Source: Steromphala cineraria
Lineage: Eukaryota; Mollusca; Gastropoda; Trochida; Trochidae
Direction of reading: 5' to 3'
DNA: 64,000 nucleotides
NCBI GenBank assembly: GCA_916613615.1
Contig: OU744735.1
Coordinates: 40,249,468 to 40,313,467, forward strand
The notes under the pieces were generated by a model. It was not told the DNA's origin, did no database searches, and worked only from the letters and a program-made list of their open reading frames with translations. Shown here piece by piece: positions 46,484 to 59,395 of the stretch. How positions within the stretch are numbered: position 1 is the first letter of the stretch; every line of letters begins with the position of its first letter. The position numbers were made by a program, and so were the translations under genes.

Positions 46484-47860
46484 TTTTATCGATAATCCTT
46501 GTTTCCAAGAACATCACGACTGTCTGTAAAGTACTTTGAACTTGATTGAGAATACATGGCTTTGATCTTTATTCAATTGATGTAAAAGAAAGTCGTAGGG
46601 TTTTATTGATAACTGGCACTACAAATGACAACAAACAGCGATTTCGATTTTCTAAAGCAACATGATGGTTGATTTTCCTTGTGAACTATGGATCAATTGC
46701 GTTGCGAAGAAAAGGAGAATTTAAATTGAGATTACATCAGTCGTTAAATAACAAAGTAACTGGAATTACAATATACAGTTTTCGGGGTGTTCCTGATAAA
46801 ATTAATTTGTTTTATTTCTTAAAATGTTTCCTCTTGGAAATCAAAGATTTCCTAAAACCCTTGACTACGGGGAGTAGTTCTAATAGCGAGCTGCGGGTTG
46901 TATTGTCGTCCTTTCGTGGCAGTGAAGCATGTTGATGCTTTGTAGGTAAATAAGTCAAAATAGGGTGCAAAATTGTATGTATTCATTTATAGTGTTTAAA
47001 TGATAAATGTTAATTTGATATTGCCAATTCATGAGATATTCTAAATTGCAATATTTTCTCAGTAAGTGTATTTGTGAAGGTGCTAGCAGACCATGCGCTT
47101 TGCCGTCACCTTATTTTTGGGGTCGCATAATTTCGCTATAGCTCTTTCGCTGTAAGCTTATCTATTTTAAGGTAATTTATCTGCAATAGATTATTACTGG
47201 TTGTTTAAGCAACATTTCCTGGTAATTTGGTAATAATTTCAAATTTATTGGCATTTTTGACTTACAAAAATATTTGGTCTCTTTTCTAGCTTGAGCCAAC
47301 CAAGTTGAAAAGCAATATCCTTTTGAATAATCAAGTAATGAACTAAATCTAATGAACAATTAACATCCTATAAACGACTTTTCAATATTTACCTATCAAC
47401 AGATTTTTGCTCAGAAGAATTGAACTGAGCAATGGATTTATTGAAGATAAAGATATAGAGATATAGAACTGACTATTATGTATTTTGGACATGGATATGA
47501 ATATGGAAATTTCACATGTATGAACATAGGAATTAGGATGAGATTGAGGATCTGTATGGGCCCATTATGAAAGATGAAAAGACTATTCCATTTTTGTGCC
47601 ACATGGGATCATCTTAAGGATTTCATCATTATCGATTATATGAAATTATTTAGCTACCAATTTTACAACTCTTAAATCAATCATTACCTGTATGCAAAAT
47701 GACTGAGTTACCACCCTTTTACAGAGTGCTTTAGACATTTATTATGTTAGAAATCAACAAAGGCTGGCTGATTTACAATGGAAAATAACAAGAAAAACTG
47801 TAAAAACAATGCAACAAAACAATACTGTGGAATAAAAATTGGTTGTAAAATTTCTATTTT

Positions 47861-48837
47861 GATATAGAGGTCAATGCGAAATATTCCGATTTGTTTGTTA
47901 CTCACAAGTGGCAAAATCATAATTGATACAGTTAATTAGATAACAGCTCAAAGTAAAAACGATAACTCAAAAATACTTTCAATGTTAACCATTAAAGATG
48001 AAATACAGCATTTAACAGTATATATAATCTACATGTATATTACTTTTCAGGACTAGCAGCATGGAAATCGTTGATAATTAACTTGTCTACCTTGGTCACT
48101 ATCCGATTTTTCTGTGCTGTACCACATTTTAATTCAATGTAGGAAGGTATCCGAGTTCAAATTATAACAGCATCTTAACACCTTTAAATGTGGCAGTAAA
48201 CCTAAGCCCCCCCTCACCTCACATCATTTTAATGAATATTAAACATTTAAGATATTGGGAACTTTTTCAAATAATCATTTCAATTAATCTTTCTAGAGTG
48301 CTCTTAACTTCCCCTATGTATATTCAAGACGTTGTGAGTTACTTTGTAGGAATCAAGTTTGCATGCATTCCACAAAATATCCATAGTTTACAATAAAATC
48401 ACAGATTTTCTCCCAGACAACATGCTTTTGAATAGAGAGAGCTCTTTGATGTTATAATGAAAGAATTGACTTGATGGCCGTTTTGAATCTTATTTCATAT
48501 AACCTTGCTTACATTCCTCTAGATTGTAATTGAAAATTGATAAATAACACCGTTGCATTCCATAACGATAGACATTTGAACGATTGTATGTTTGAGGAGA
48601 TAAGACGGTTGCATGATTCAAATCTTTAATGTGAAGAAATAGAGACAGAAATAGAAGTAACTGTCGCATACAACTGAATCTAGAGATTTGTAGAAATTAA
48701 TAATGCAATATATTCTGTGTCTACAGAATAGTTAATTCGTCATCGTCTACGGTTTATATTTCCTCAAATTATTTCACATTTGAACCATAATGTTTTCCAT
48801 TTGTTCACGATGATTTTTCCAGTATGATATATAATAT
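47861..48837. other. Sequence right of the duplication, no feature seen
   Basis: This is AT-rich and single-copy within the window, with only short open frames lacking motifs or homologous copies. Confidence 0.5.
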
Positions 48838-49051
48838 TTTTCTTACACATTTTAATTAAAGGTGTTCACACAAAAATGGCTGCCAATGAATTTTATGTGA
48901 ATCTTTGTAATTTGTTCTCTGAAAATGGATGATTGGTTTGTGTAATAAGATTTTTGACACTATCAAAGAAATACATAAGGCATTTACGTACAATTATCAG
49001 TGAAAAAAATTTAAAATATGAGATTATCAAAAAACGTGCTAAAGCCCCCTT
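48838..49051 (-). mobile_element. TTAA MITE, partial
   Basis: AAAGGTGTTCACACAAAAATGG through ATTATCAAAAAACGTGCTAAAGCCCCC matches the 3' two-thirds of the family in the orientation of 2698-3060. The other end is missing and the terminal TTAA is lost. Confidence 0.75.
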
Positions 49052-52000
49052 AGCGAATCGTTTAAACATATCCTTCAGGTTATTTCAAGAAAAGATCAAA
49101 TCTAACAGTTCTCAAAATCATATTCTGTGCTTCACATAAGCAGCGTATCTGCGTATTTTACACAATTAATCCCTTAAAAATTGGATGTTAAGAAACGTAG
49201 ATATAATCATTAAACCACAATGGCATCAAAATAATTTGTGCTGTGTATAAGATAGAATTGTCATTCTACTGGGAGTGAGAGCCAAGCCCTCTATGTTAAT
49301 AAAATAAAACACTACCACAGGGTTTGTTGTTTAAAAGCGAAGCCTTTTCTTTAAGTTTAGTTAGTCAGTATGACTAATTATAGATGATATTTCTTCTACA
49401 TGATAATACAAGGTTAACAAGCATAAACAACAAATGTCCATAAATCACAGTAGACAGTTCAATAATTGTTTAATCTAGATGCTAAGCAGACATGAGGGAA
49501 TATAAACTAAATCTTACATAGTTTATCTACTCATTTTCTGCAATGAAATTCAAGATCAACAGATATTATCTATTCATTCGTTCAAATTAGTTAAATAAAA
49601 GTTAGTCATCTTCATTAATATCATTTCATCATAAGGAAAGTGTTTATATGCAGATCAATGTTAAATGATTAGAGTACAATGTATTTTCTCAATTGTCCGA
49701 AATATCAAACTCGACATTACTCAATTGTTACCAAAACAGTGAAAAAATACCCAAATGTCCTAACATTATCTCGAGCAAAATATGTTTACATAATGTTTTG
49801 CTAACTCTCATATAGGTTTGAGGTAGTAGGTGTGTTTGCAAAAGGAACTTTCAAGAGAAAAATATTTGTATATAGCTAACAGGCGACAAGTAATACTTAT
49901 TTGTCTTTTTTATCCAAGTAGATTCAACCAAGGAGCCAACTATTATCATTCCATACCCTTCTGTATCATTTTAACGCCATCTTAGTGGTAGTTACAGGAG
50001 GCAAATATCCTACTGTGTAGGTGGTCGACAGTGTTCTTATATAAATAAATCAATCAAGCCGATAAATACATGTATGTGAATATGTTTTGGACAACAAACT
50101 ATTTACTCTACAATAATGAACAGATTCAAATGTGCTACAGCAAAATGTTCAGTACCACATTGCTAAAATTACTTGTATGGTCGTTAGAAAGCGAATTTAA
50201 TATTTCTTGTGACATAGATATGATAATGTTCTCAATAATATTGTATTGTTTGTAACTACCGCTTTAAGTGTTGTAAATGAGGTTTGTACAAATAATAAAA
50301 CCATACATATTTTTTAAATAGTGAACGAATTGAACAATGTTATATTAGGGGTCACGATATCTCTAGCTGTACAAGCTCTTGGCAAAGTCCTTACAATTCA
50401 ATCTTCAATAAATTCAGTTTTGGAAACATTGCCATTTAACATCTATTAAGGTAATATGAATGAAGAAATAGCTTAACAACCGCTTGTTTGGCCTAGACCT
50501 TTTGCCATACTGTCAATGTTGCCTTACTTTCAGTAATCAATCCTAAACGATACTAGATTTTGTATTATTCTGTTCTTTTACAAATACTAATTGACACGCC
50601 CTTTTGTCTTCATATAAAAATAAAACAGGCAGTGTATGTAACATGGCCTGCCAAATTGCCTGTCATCAGAATACTGTTGCTTCTCCTCTTCATAAAACGT
50701 TTTAAAATTAATCATGCCATTGAAGCAATTTCAATTACACGAGCGGTTTAAAGCTTATCCGTACACTGAATAAGCATCGTTTATTCTAAAATGTTAATTA
50801 ATGAGATGTGTGAATGTTAAAGTTTGAATGAAAAAATTAAATTTCCTCAAATCAAAGTATCAAATGTTGCCCCATCGAATAATCTTCGGTTAATCAAAAC
50901 GATATTATTCACTATTATGAAAGCTCCTCTATATTACCATACACTCGTGAATACAGCGTAGTGTAATAAGTACACTGGATCTGTATATCAATAACAATTT
51001 CATTAATTGTTAACAAAGAAAGTCACAATGATGAACAAAATCCATTTTAGACAACTCCTAAAAACATTTTTGTGAGGAATATGAGACGGGGAAACAAGTG
51101 TTGCTGTGTGAACAAATTGCTTTTATTAAAAGATGATCACCTTCAAAAGTAATAATTATTATTATGTAACTCCAAGAGATGTACATCATGCTTATCGAGG
51201 TCCACATATATTACATTGGTAATAATAATACTATTTAAACCATATTTCTTTCATATAGTAAGGTTTTATCTTTGGCATCAGTAAACGGTAGGATGCACTG
51301 AAACCCCTTGAGCGAACTTCTTTGTAAATGAGATGTACTATCGACATTATCAAAAATATAAACATAAATGGTGTTAAAAAAACTATAAAAGTTTAATTTT
51401 TGTGTGCCGTCAAACTTTGTAAAGAATCGTCTAAACACTAACACAATTTCAATATTATTAGTATGGTCATGTGCATCGACACATCACCCCCTATACAACC
51501 AATCCTGCAGAAGTCACTCGTTACATTTCCTCCACATGATCTCTGTATTAACTCGACATTTTCCTTGTGCAAGCGAAAGAGAATCTTGATTTCACTGTAG
51601 AACCGAGGAAAACATTTTAATGTTTTACTTTAAATCAAAAGCTTTATTTGTCTAAATACTTTAAACTAAATCATGCTTTCAATTGTCATACATTATTTTG
51701 ATAATCTCTTTTCAAGTTTTTCTTTCTTTATATTTATTTGATAAGAATGTGATATTCTTTATTAACTCTTCAAATACTTTTTTCGGGAATGACAATAATC
51801 AGACATTTCTTTGTATAATAAGGTTCTCTGTCTCTGATTTTCAAACACACTTGGTTTATCTCCTAATTTGTAATATCACATATTCATATATATTGTATAT
51901 ATCAAAATCTAGTATATAAACATGTTTTGATTTCAATTTCTTCTGACCATCAAATGGCATTCTTTATGTTAAGAAAACTAGGTTTATATATGTATGTCAT

Positions 52001-53437
52001 ATTGATAATATCAGAACATTGACTAGTTGACATGAGCACAACTATACTATCAAAGAGGCACTGTGAAACTACTGCTACGATTTACATATTCAGATTGATA
52101 AGACATTGATTTGTCATTACTGTTTGGTAGATAACCCCCTTTGTGCAACACTTACTGACTCTTGGGGAGCTTTGTACTAAACAACTTTTGCATGTATTCA
52201 ATCATTTCACTATATTCAAGCCATTATAAAGCTCATTGTTCAAATCTTCAAATGACATTTAACAGTTGATAGGAATATACTATTTTGACATGACTTTTAT
52301 TGTCATAAAGAGACACACTGTCAGGACTGAAGTAACGTGTTATAAACACTAAGATACAACAATGCAGCATTGGAAAGGGAAAAGGTTTAAATAGATCATT
52401 GTGTTTTAAACACTCCATGCATTGATGATTACAATACAGATTCATATCCTGCATGACCATAAGTATATTTCTGATGATTGTTAACAATTTTGACTTATTT
52501 CTAGTTTTATAAACGACTAAGATATGCATAAACTTGTCATTATGAACATGAATTATTTTAGATAAAACATTGGAATAACTTATCAGACTTAAAATACTGA
52601 CATGTTCTTCTAAGAAAAGAACTAAAAAACCCTCTCACAATGCTTTTCAAACAATTATTAATAAAGTCTTCACGGAGAATTATAACGTTGTCAATGACTT
52701 GACAGCACAATACTAAATGTACAGCAGAAAGCTTGACAAAGCTGTGCTCTCTACCTGTTTCATGTTAAAGATGATCCTTAAACAGAATAATAACAAACAT
52801 CGTACCACAAACAAGTTTTTGTGCGTTTGTATATGGTGTTTATGTCATTGGGACTAAGTTATCTCATTCCTCATTATGAACCTATAATTACTGTACAGTA
52901 TTTCATAGTCTATGCTGTCGAAAAAATTTGTGAGTTGAGAATAGCATCTTTTTTGCAGTGTGCATTCCTTTAGGGGTTTTGTAATGTAAAAGTTCTAAAT
53001 TTTCTATTGACAATCGAAATTCGCTTTCTTTTGTTGCTCCCCTTTATTTGAAAGACAACAACAACAATTACCGAAATAAAAAAGATTTTTTTAATTTTTC
53101 AATTCCAGCGAAAAGAACCATTCGAAAAAAAGATGCAACATAAAAAGACCTATGAAACTATGTTAAGTAGTAGTAACTGATTGTGAGACTCCTTGATTGT
53201 ATTGTGGACTTACACTTGTCATAAAGTGTTCGAGTGGTCGAGGAAAATATAAAATTTATCAATTCTTAAATAAATGTTACCCCTTTGAATGTTAAGGTTA
53301 GTGACGTCGTTTAAGAAAGAGATTCCGACCGTGTGCATCTTAATCCGGATAAGATCCCAATGAATGCCTATCTGGCTTTATCCTGTACACGTTCCACTTT
53401 CTGATAAAATTAACATTGGCAATTCTTGACCACATAT
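49052..53437. other. Long AT-rich stretch without identified features
   Basis: I looked for repeats shared with the rest of the window, inverted ends and coding frames and found none that stand up. Open frames reach only about 93 codons (52248-52529, minus) and have no second copy to test them. It may be intronic or intergenic. Confidence 0.5.
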
Positions 53438-53708
53438 GACCAATATCATTCTCTCCCCACAGAGGCAGGTCAAGTCATATTGATTTAGCTTCTGTTATAT
53501 TACGCCGAGTTTATGGAATAAGATGGGAGATGCCTGATTGGAGGCAATCACAATTAGTTGTGCAATCAGCGACGTTGTTCTTAAATCATCATTCTGGCTA
53601 CTGAAACAAGGCAAAGGCACTGTGATATGAACCACCCGTTTCATGGGAGAAGCCTTGTCATTAGCAGCCCCGACTTAGTCGGGGCTGCTATCAGTATTTG
53701 TGCAGTTT

Positions 53709-53740
53709 CCGCCGCCGCCGCCGCCGCCGCGTCCGCCGCG
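53709..53740 (+). repeat. GCC trinucleotide run
   Basis: CCGCCGCCGCCGCC-type repeat with a GTCCGCCGCG end, close to the 5' end of the Helitron-like element. It is the most GC-rich spot in the region. Confidence 0.85.
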
Positions 53741-54069
53741 CTCATACTAATGGCTATAACTTTTTTCTACTAAGCTTTCCAGAACTTGTATTTATAACTT
53801 ACTGCTTATACCTCACTCCCGGGAAGCTGGTTCCAGCTAAAATGACATTGTACCGAGTTTTTGTTACTATTTTAAGTAATGCTACATCTGTTCGCGAGTT
53901 TTATAAACACCCTCCGGTTATGTTTAGTGAGCGTACCAATGAATGTAAGCATATGTTATAAGATTAAGTTTAATTTCTTGTACAGTATTCATGTGGTAAC
54001 AAATGCATCATGTCATTTTATGTATGAAAAATCAATTTATTAAACTATTAATGGAATAAGCTTAATATA

Positions 54070-54716
54070 TTGAATAAAACCCTTGTAAAATCAAAATTAT
54101 CATTCAAACTGTCGAAAATGAAAATGCACCATTTTCTTGAAGACCCAAGTTTCCTAAATTCTTTAAGACGTCATTCTTGGATGACGCTTCTTAAAGATAT
54201 TCACAAAATTCTAAAAATGGGGTGTTACGACATTGGGCGAGTTATGCTCCGCAATATACCGAGTAGGATGTTCCGCGTATGTACCGAGATCACCATTTTT
54301 ACTGAGGTATATGTCTACTTTTCGGGTAGATATCAAGGGTTTCTACTGTCAAAAAAAACCTTGAGAATTCAACTATTGCGGTTCAACACTGTATTGTTGA
54401 CAACAATGAAGAAGAAATTGACTTTCTCAAGAAAGAGATACTTGTTTATCGTTCCATCCGAATTGGAAAGAGAGGATGTGATATTTCGTGTTCATTTGAT
54501 GAAGTATTGGCAGATCCTAATACAAATAAACTATCCCTGCCATTTTTCAAAAGCCCTGCGAAAAAGTTCAGAAATCACAAAACTAAACAGAAGAAAGTGT
54601 TTCTACTTCTGGGGATACAGTGGGTGCCACAGCTACACATCACATTGACATCACAGAATAGTATATACATTTACATGTACCTTTGCGATAATATTTCTAG
54701 CTCTTCTGGCCTGTAA
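54070..54716 (+). pseudogene. Decayed coding frames inside the 5.58-kb element, left
   Basis: Two overlapping frames look coding in succession. The first (54070-54648, 192 codons) includes RRHSWMTLLKDIHKILKMGC. The second (54330-54716) follows a possible acceptor (CTACTTTTCGGGTAG) and has an acidic, lysine-rich composition typical of protein: VDNNEEEIDFLKKEILVYRS, CSFDEVLADPNTNKLSLPFF. The switch suggests a frameshift or an intron. It may be the remains of a transposase or captured gene; no family is recognised. Confidence 0.35.
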
Positions 54717-55428
54717 GGCCCGATGGGCATATGTCATGTCATGATGTCCGACGTCCGTCCGTTCATCTGTCCGTAAACTTCAATTCGTGCATTTTCGACT
54801 TCTTCTCTAGGCCTAGAAAGCTGAAATCTTGTGAACAAACCCCTTAACTATTATGAATTATAAATTGTAGCTGATAAGGGCCACAGGGGCCACCCCCAAA
54901 TAACCTATTTTCATGCTTATGACATGGAATAATGTCTGGCGTCCGTCCGTCCGTCCATACGTAAACTGTGTGCACTTTTGACTTTTTCTCCAGAAGCATA
55001 AGGCCTAGAAAGCTGAAACTTTGCGTACAGACTCTTTGACTTGTGAGGATTACAGATATATTTTTGGTGGCTCTGTTACCCCTATTTAGGACGACAGGGG
55101 CCACGCCCTTAAACCATATTTTTATTTTCTTCTCCAGTAGAAAAAGGTTTTACATGTAGGAAGCTGAAATTCTGATAGCGACTCCTTGGCTAATGCGGAT
55201 TGTAATTTATAGCTTTTGTGACCCTATGACTCATTAAAAGGGCTTGGTGAACCTTTGGATCCTTAACCCTAAATTATGAATTAAAATTTGAGCAATTATC
55301 ATTTCTGAATTGATAACCGGTATCTGAAATCACATTGTCTTATTACCTGCTCTTAGGATTGTGACCTTGTGGCCTCTACAAATACAATTGAATATAAAGC
55401 CTGATGAGCTACCGAGCCAATTGCTCTA
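54698..55428 (-). mobile_element. Pearl-like tandem-core element, copy 4, old
   Basis: Reverse orientation: TAGCTCTTCTGGCCTGTAAG start, GATGAGCTACCGAGCCAATT near the end. It is strongly diverged, with about three monomers. A second internal ACGG-side module (GGCGTCCGTCCGTCCGTCC) lies at about 54940-54960, as in copy 2. Confidence 0.75.
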
Positions 55429-56330
55429 TTTTGGATTTCAATACATTAAGACATTTTGTTGCCAAAACTTGCAGGTAAGTAGCTAACATCTCAGATACAT
55501 GGGTGATACTTTCATTCAGCAGTGTCTTAATTATTATTCAAATTTCTGCCATTATCAAACAACAAGGTCATGACTTAGAATGGCGGCATATGAGGAAGCT
55601 ATACATGATTCGCTTTATCAAGTGCCATTCGTTAACTAATAGACTAAAGCCCTGTTCGCATGCACCCTTATACATTCGATGTAAAGTTACACATGTATGC
55701 AAATTTTACACACCTATGTAAAATGTGTAATGCGAACGCAATTGTACACGTGAGTAATTTTGAACAAAGAGTAAATTTACATCTAGCGAGGACGTGGTGC
55801 AAATGTAATTTTACACATATGCAAATCTACACTGTGTGTGTAACAATTATCATGCGAATGCCAAGCAAATTTTCTCACATTTGAAGTACGCTAAAATCGT
55901 ATAACAGTTTTATTAAATTAAATCCCCAGAACACAGAAAGCCCACGATGCTATATATAAAATCATATCTATGACATGATATTTTAAATGTCTTTTCTATG
56001 AGATGTGTTTTTTTTATTGTACGAAGATTTTATATGTATTATCTATAAGATGTATTTTTAGGATAAATTGTTTGTGTTTTGTAAACATTTCTCAAACATT
56101 CTGAACTGAAACATTTATTTCAAATGGATGACGAAGTCCCCCTGACAAACCCTTTTATGTAAAATACTGATAATCTATAAAAAGTTTACTTATATTGCTT
56201 ATCACTAATGTTCTTCTATAGGAATGCATATTGTTTCTCTGTTAACAGAGCTGGCGTCAAAATGTATACTCAGAACATAAATTTGGAAACTTGCTGTTTT
56301 TGTTTATAAATTACAAATATTGGCATGTGT
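55429..56330. other. Interior of the 5.58-kb element, no gene seen
   Basis: A region at 55660-55850 is rich in repeated TTACACATGTATGCAAAT-like words, some in inverted orientation. Otherwise it is AT-rich without motifs. Confidence 0.45.
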
Positions 56331-56637
56331 TACACTGTGATGTCCCCCGTCCCAACTTTTAATCAGAAAATGAAACAGACCCTACCCCATACATGCATAT
56401 GCATTAAGTTCAAACTGTGTCCTTGGAAACCAGAAAAACAACAACAGAATAACCAAAATACCAAAAGGCACAAATTCAACATTAGCTCTAACCACATACC
56501 AAATTTTGTAACAATTATTGAACAGTTTTTGAAACGAAACGGAAGCATTTCGGAATCACGATACCATGGAACCACAGAACCACGGACGGTACTGAAAACA
56601 TTATGTCTCCTGCAAAGCTTTACGGGGAACATAATAA
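56331..56637 (+). mobile_element. Tandem-core element, second family, single monomer
   Basis: CACTGTGATGTCCCCCG start and GAAAACATTATGTCTCC ... GGGGAACATAATAA end match 13731-15223, with one GGCACAAATTCAAC... CTAACCACATACCA monomer. It is useful because it defines the ends independently of array length. Confidence 0.85.
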
Positions 56638-57167
56638 GGAGAGCACGATTTCATTCTTTAGGAACAGATAATTTTGTAACTGTTCAAACACACTGGGTGC
56701 CAAAATCGCAATTTCATATTTTTGGACAGATTGTTGGGTACTTTTGATTACTAACGACAGTTAAGTTTTAAAACTTGTTTTCGATATAATGCATTTCATT
56801 TGACTGATTAATTCTCTTATTCGTAAATGTGTAGGGAGGTTTTTGAACAAAAATAATATCAATAAATGAAATTTGTAAAAGAGGATTTCGCAAACAAGAA
56901 ATGATGACGTTTTTAAATTATGAATCAATTTAAGTTTTCTTACGGGGAAATCATGTAAGTATGTTCCAGTCATATCAATCACTGATGGGTTAAATTATCT
57001 TGCAATTTGTTTCCTTTTGGACACTGGTTTACCTCTGTATTGACTCCATGACTCAAAGTAACAATGAACGTTTTATATATCTGGCAATGGTGTTTGACTA
57101 TTGTTGATATACACGATTGATTTCAATGAGGATAATCACTTATATATTTCTAAAAACTCAGGCAGGA

Positions 57168-57256
57168 TAATAAAAAAAAATAATAATAATAATAATGGAT
57201 ATTTTTAACGCGCCATATTCCACCCACTGGTACATGCTCAGGCGCTACATTAAAAT
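57168..57256 (-). mobile_element. SINE or LINE 3' tail fragment
   Basis: On the minus strand the order is GTAGCGCCTGAGCATGTACC, GGCGCGTTAAAAATATCC and then (ATT)n, a common 3' terminus of invertebrate SINEs. The head is missing, so the family is not assigned. Confidence 0.55.
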
Positions 57257-58678
57257 AGATGATAAAATATATATTAAGGATAATAAATTAGAAAATGTAA
57301 CTATTGTCTAAATTGTATTGATGTGTGCAGGCTTTAGTTTCAATACCATGCAAATGCAGTTGCTTTATATTATTTGATGTGTGACACAATCATAATAATA
57401 TTATGTCATTCTGCCTTTTAAGATTTCAGTTTCTGAATCTATATATGGTCACAATCAGTCACTATACCAATATACTTATGTCTTTTTTCAAACTCTTACC
57501 AGTTTTATTTTTGGATAGATGTTTCCACAGAGTGTTGGTTTGCAGAACCGCAACCCAAATAAGTCTCCTTAACATAGATCTACTTGAACACGCGTTAATG
57601 CAACTTTTGTAATCATTTGTCAGATATATTATTTAACACCTTTACTAATTGACTGGGAATTGCCGACTTTAAATGTTCAACTGCATACCATAAGTTTCCC
57701 TTGCTTGTGTATCATAGTGCAATTATCATGTTATTTGGGTTTTGTTTGGACGTCAATAAAATAACTCCAGGAGCTCTGACAAAGGATGACCAATTTTCCA
57801 TGTATAAAATAATAATTCTCTAACCATATATCGCGATCGTCTCGTCAATGGTTCTGAATGTTGATATTTGGCATGGTTGAATAAATAGATGGGGTCAAAT
57901 TCTTTTAAATTCAGATTTTCTTGAATGTCCATTAAAATATTCCATAAAGAAGTTGTAAGAAAAAAATCAGTACAATGACCATGCGTTAGTGCAGAAGAAT
58001 AAATATGACTTGGATCTTAAATTAATGATCACTTATTTTAGAGAAAAAAATAAAAAATAGTGTTTTCGAAATATTGACCCCTGGTCACTTCAATGTCCTG
58101 CCAAACTTGTAACGCTTATCTGTTTGGCAAAACATACAAATTTGTAAATGCAAACTGATTTTTAACTTACGTCGTGAAATTTCAACACTATTCGTTTCGT
58201 TTTTGCAATGCTATGATGCCTTTAAGTCAATAAAAATCATATGATATTTGCACAACACGTAGGTAAATGAACAAACTTAAGATACGCAGCTGTATGTTCT
58301 ATTTCATGCACAATGCAATCTGATCTGCAAAGGAAACTGATCACTTTAGTAGTATAAAAATTGTATTCGCCATCTTACATATGTGACATCTTTGATTAAG
58401 TAATTGTCATTAAAAAATCATAACAGCATTGATGAACATAAACAAATAGTATAGCTCTGTTATTGTCTGGTAAGATATATTTGTTTAAAGTAAAAAGGGG
58501 TAAAATAAAAAAGCTACATCAATATGACTGACCCCTTTATGCTTAAACAGGTGTTAATGTGTGTAAAACACGGCACATTTGTTGATTTTTGCGTACAATA
58601 TATCATAAGAATCAATGCACATTTTTACTTTGTCAGCGAAGTTAAGATTGTCATCAAAAGTCTCTTTATGAGTTAATT
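57257..58678. other. Interior of the 5.58-kb element, no gene seen
   Basis: AT-rich. One 69-codon plus frame (57403-57612) has no recognisable motif. Confidence 0.45.
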
Positions 58679-58875
58679 TCACATCTGTAGATCCTTAGAT
58701 AATGCTTTCTTAGGAGTGGTTGTATTTGCACCGGCAGAGATCTTTGGATTTGCGATTAACGCCTCATTTTTATGTTTTTCCTACTCGGAAAGTTCTTCTA
58801 TGGTCATCTCCACCTCCATTGACACATGCAAGCTCCTTTCATCTGTTGAAATTTCTATCAAATTCATTTCTAAAT
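58679..58875 (-). pseudogene. Decayed exon-like frame inside the 5.58-kb element, right
   Basis: On the minus strand, a good acceptor (ATTCTCTTCTCAG) is followed by an open frame with coding-like composition, DLEMNLIEISTDERSLHVSM, EVEMTIEELSE, one TAG (58791-58793), then KHKNEALIANPKISAGANTT to a stop at 58679. It is oriented opposite to the 54.1-54.7-kb frames, so the two are convergent. No family is recognised. Confidence 0.35.
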
Positions 58876-59395
58876 CTGAGAAGAGAATGTATTGTATTAA
58901 GAAACTCACGAAACAGCGGAGCGTACTCGGTTAAGCAGCGGAACTACAACCCCAATACTCGGTAAAACGTCGCAACGTTTTTTCAGAAGATTCAACTGAC
59001 AATTACAATTAAAATAGAGATAAATTACGCGATCAATTGAATTTATTTTATTTGATAGGTCAATATGGAATTAATATATCGTTATCAAACCTTGGTTTCT
59101 AAAAATTGAATGACAGAAAGGGAAATTTCACTGTTTTCATGCCAAATTTATCACTGATAATTAATTTCATCCTAAAGGCTTCATTGATATTCATAGTAAA
59201 TTTGAGTAGTTATAGAAGAAATATTTGGGTATGTATTTCACTATCTATTTCGAAATGTAAAAATGTTATTGACACGCAATACATAATTTCCTCGTCGCTA
59301 CCGCAGACAAACTCGGGTACAGATGTAACATTACTAAAAATAGTAACAAAACTCGGTAAAATTTCATTTTAGCTGGAACCAGCTTCCCGGGAGTG

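Larger units (their letters stand above)
26987..47860 (+). repeat. Segmental duplication, unit 2
   Basis: This is the second direct copy of the unit described at 1927-26986, ending near 47860 where similarity to the unit 1 terminus stops (AACAATACTGTGGAATAAAA). It contains the inverted block 30825-33130, its own insertions (two tandem-core elements, a Mutator-like MITE, a foldback, a 42-bp minisatellite) and about 680 bp at 40360-41030 missing from unit 1. Confidence 0.9.
53814..59395. mobile_element. 5.58-kb TIR element with 5-bp target duplication
   Basis: The inverted ends start CACTCCCGGGAAGCTGGTTC and are about 90 bp long with few differences (53814-53903 and 59305-59395). TACCT flanks it on both sides (53809-53813 and 59396-59400), and the Helitron repeat resumes cleanly outside. 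Subterminal TACCGAGT/ACTCGGTA words recur at both ends (53851, 54255, 54276; 58926, 58961, 59311, 59353). Decayed coding frames point inward from both ends. A CAC...GTG terminus plus 5-bp duplication is shared by the Transib/RAG-like group, but no transposase motif was identified, so the superfamily is open. Confidence 0.82.

Noticed and set aside
49819..49831. let-7-like 13-mer TGAGGTAGTAGGT
   Set aside because: The match stops after 13 bases and no complementary arm lies within about 100 bp on either side, so there is no precursor hairpin.
56325..56747. 140-codon plus frame as a gene
   Set aside because: Most of it overlaps the single-monomer tandem-core element, so it is a repeat reading that runs into AT-rich sequence.
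53814..59395. Definite RAG-like or Transib assignment
   Set aside because: The 5-bp duplication and CAC terminus fit, but the terminal heptamer is not CACAATG/CACTATG-like and no catalytic motif was found, so it is kept as a hypothesis only.
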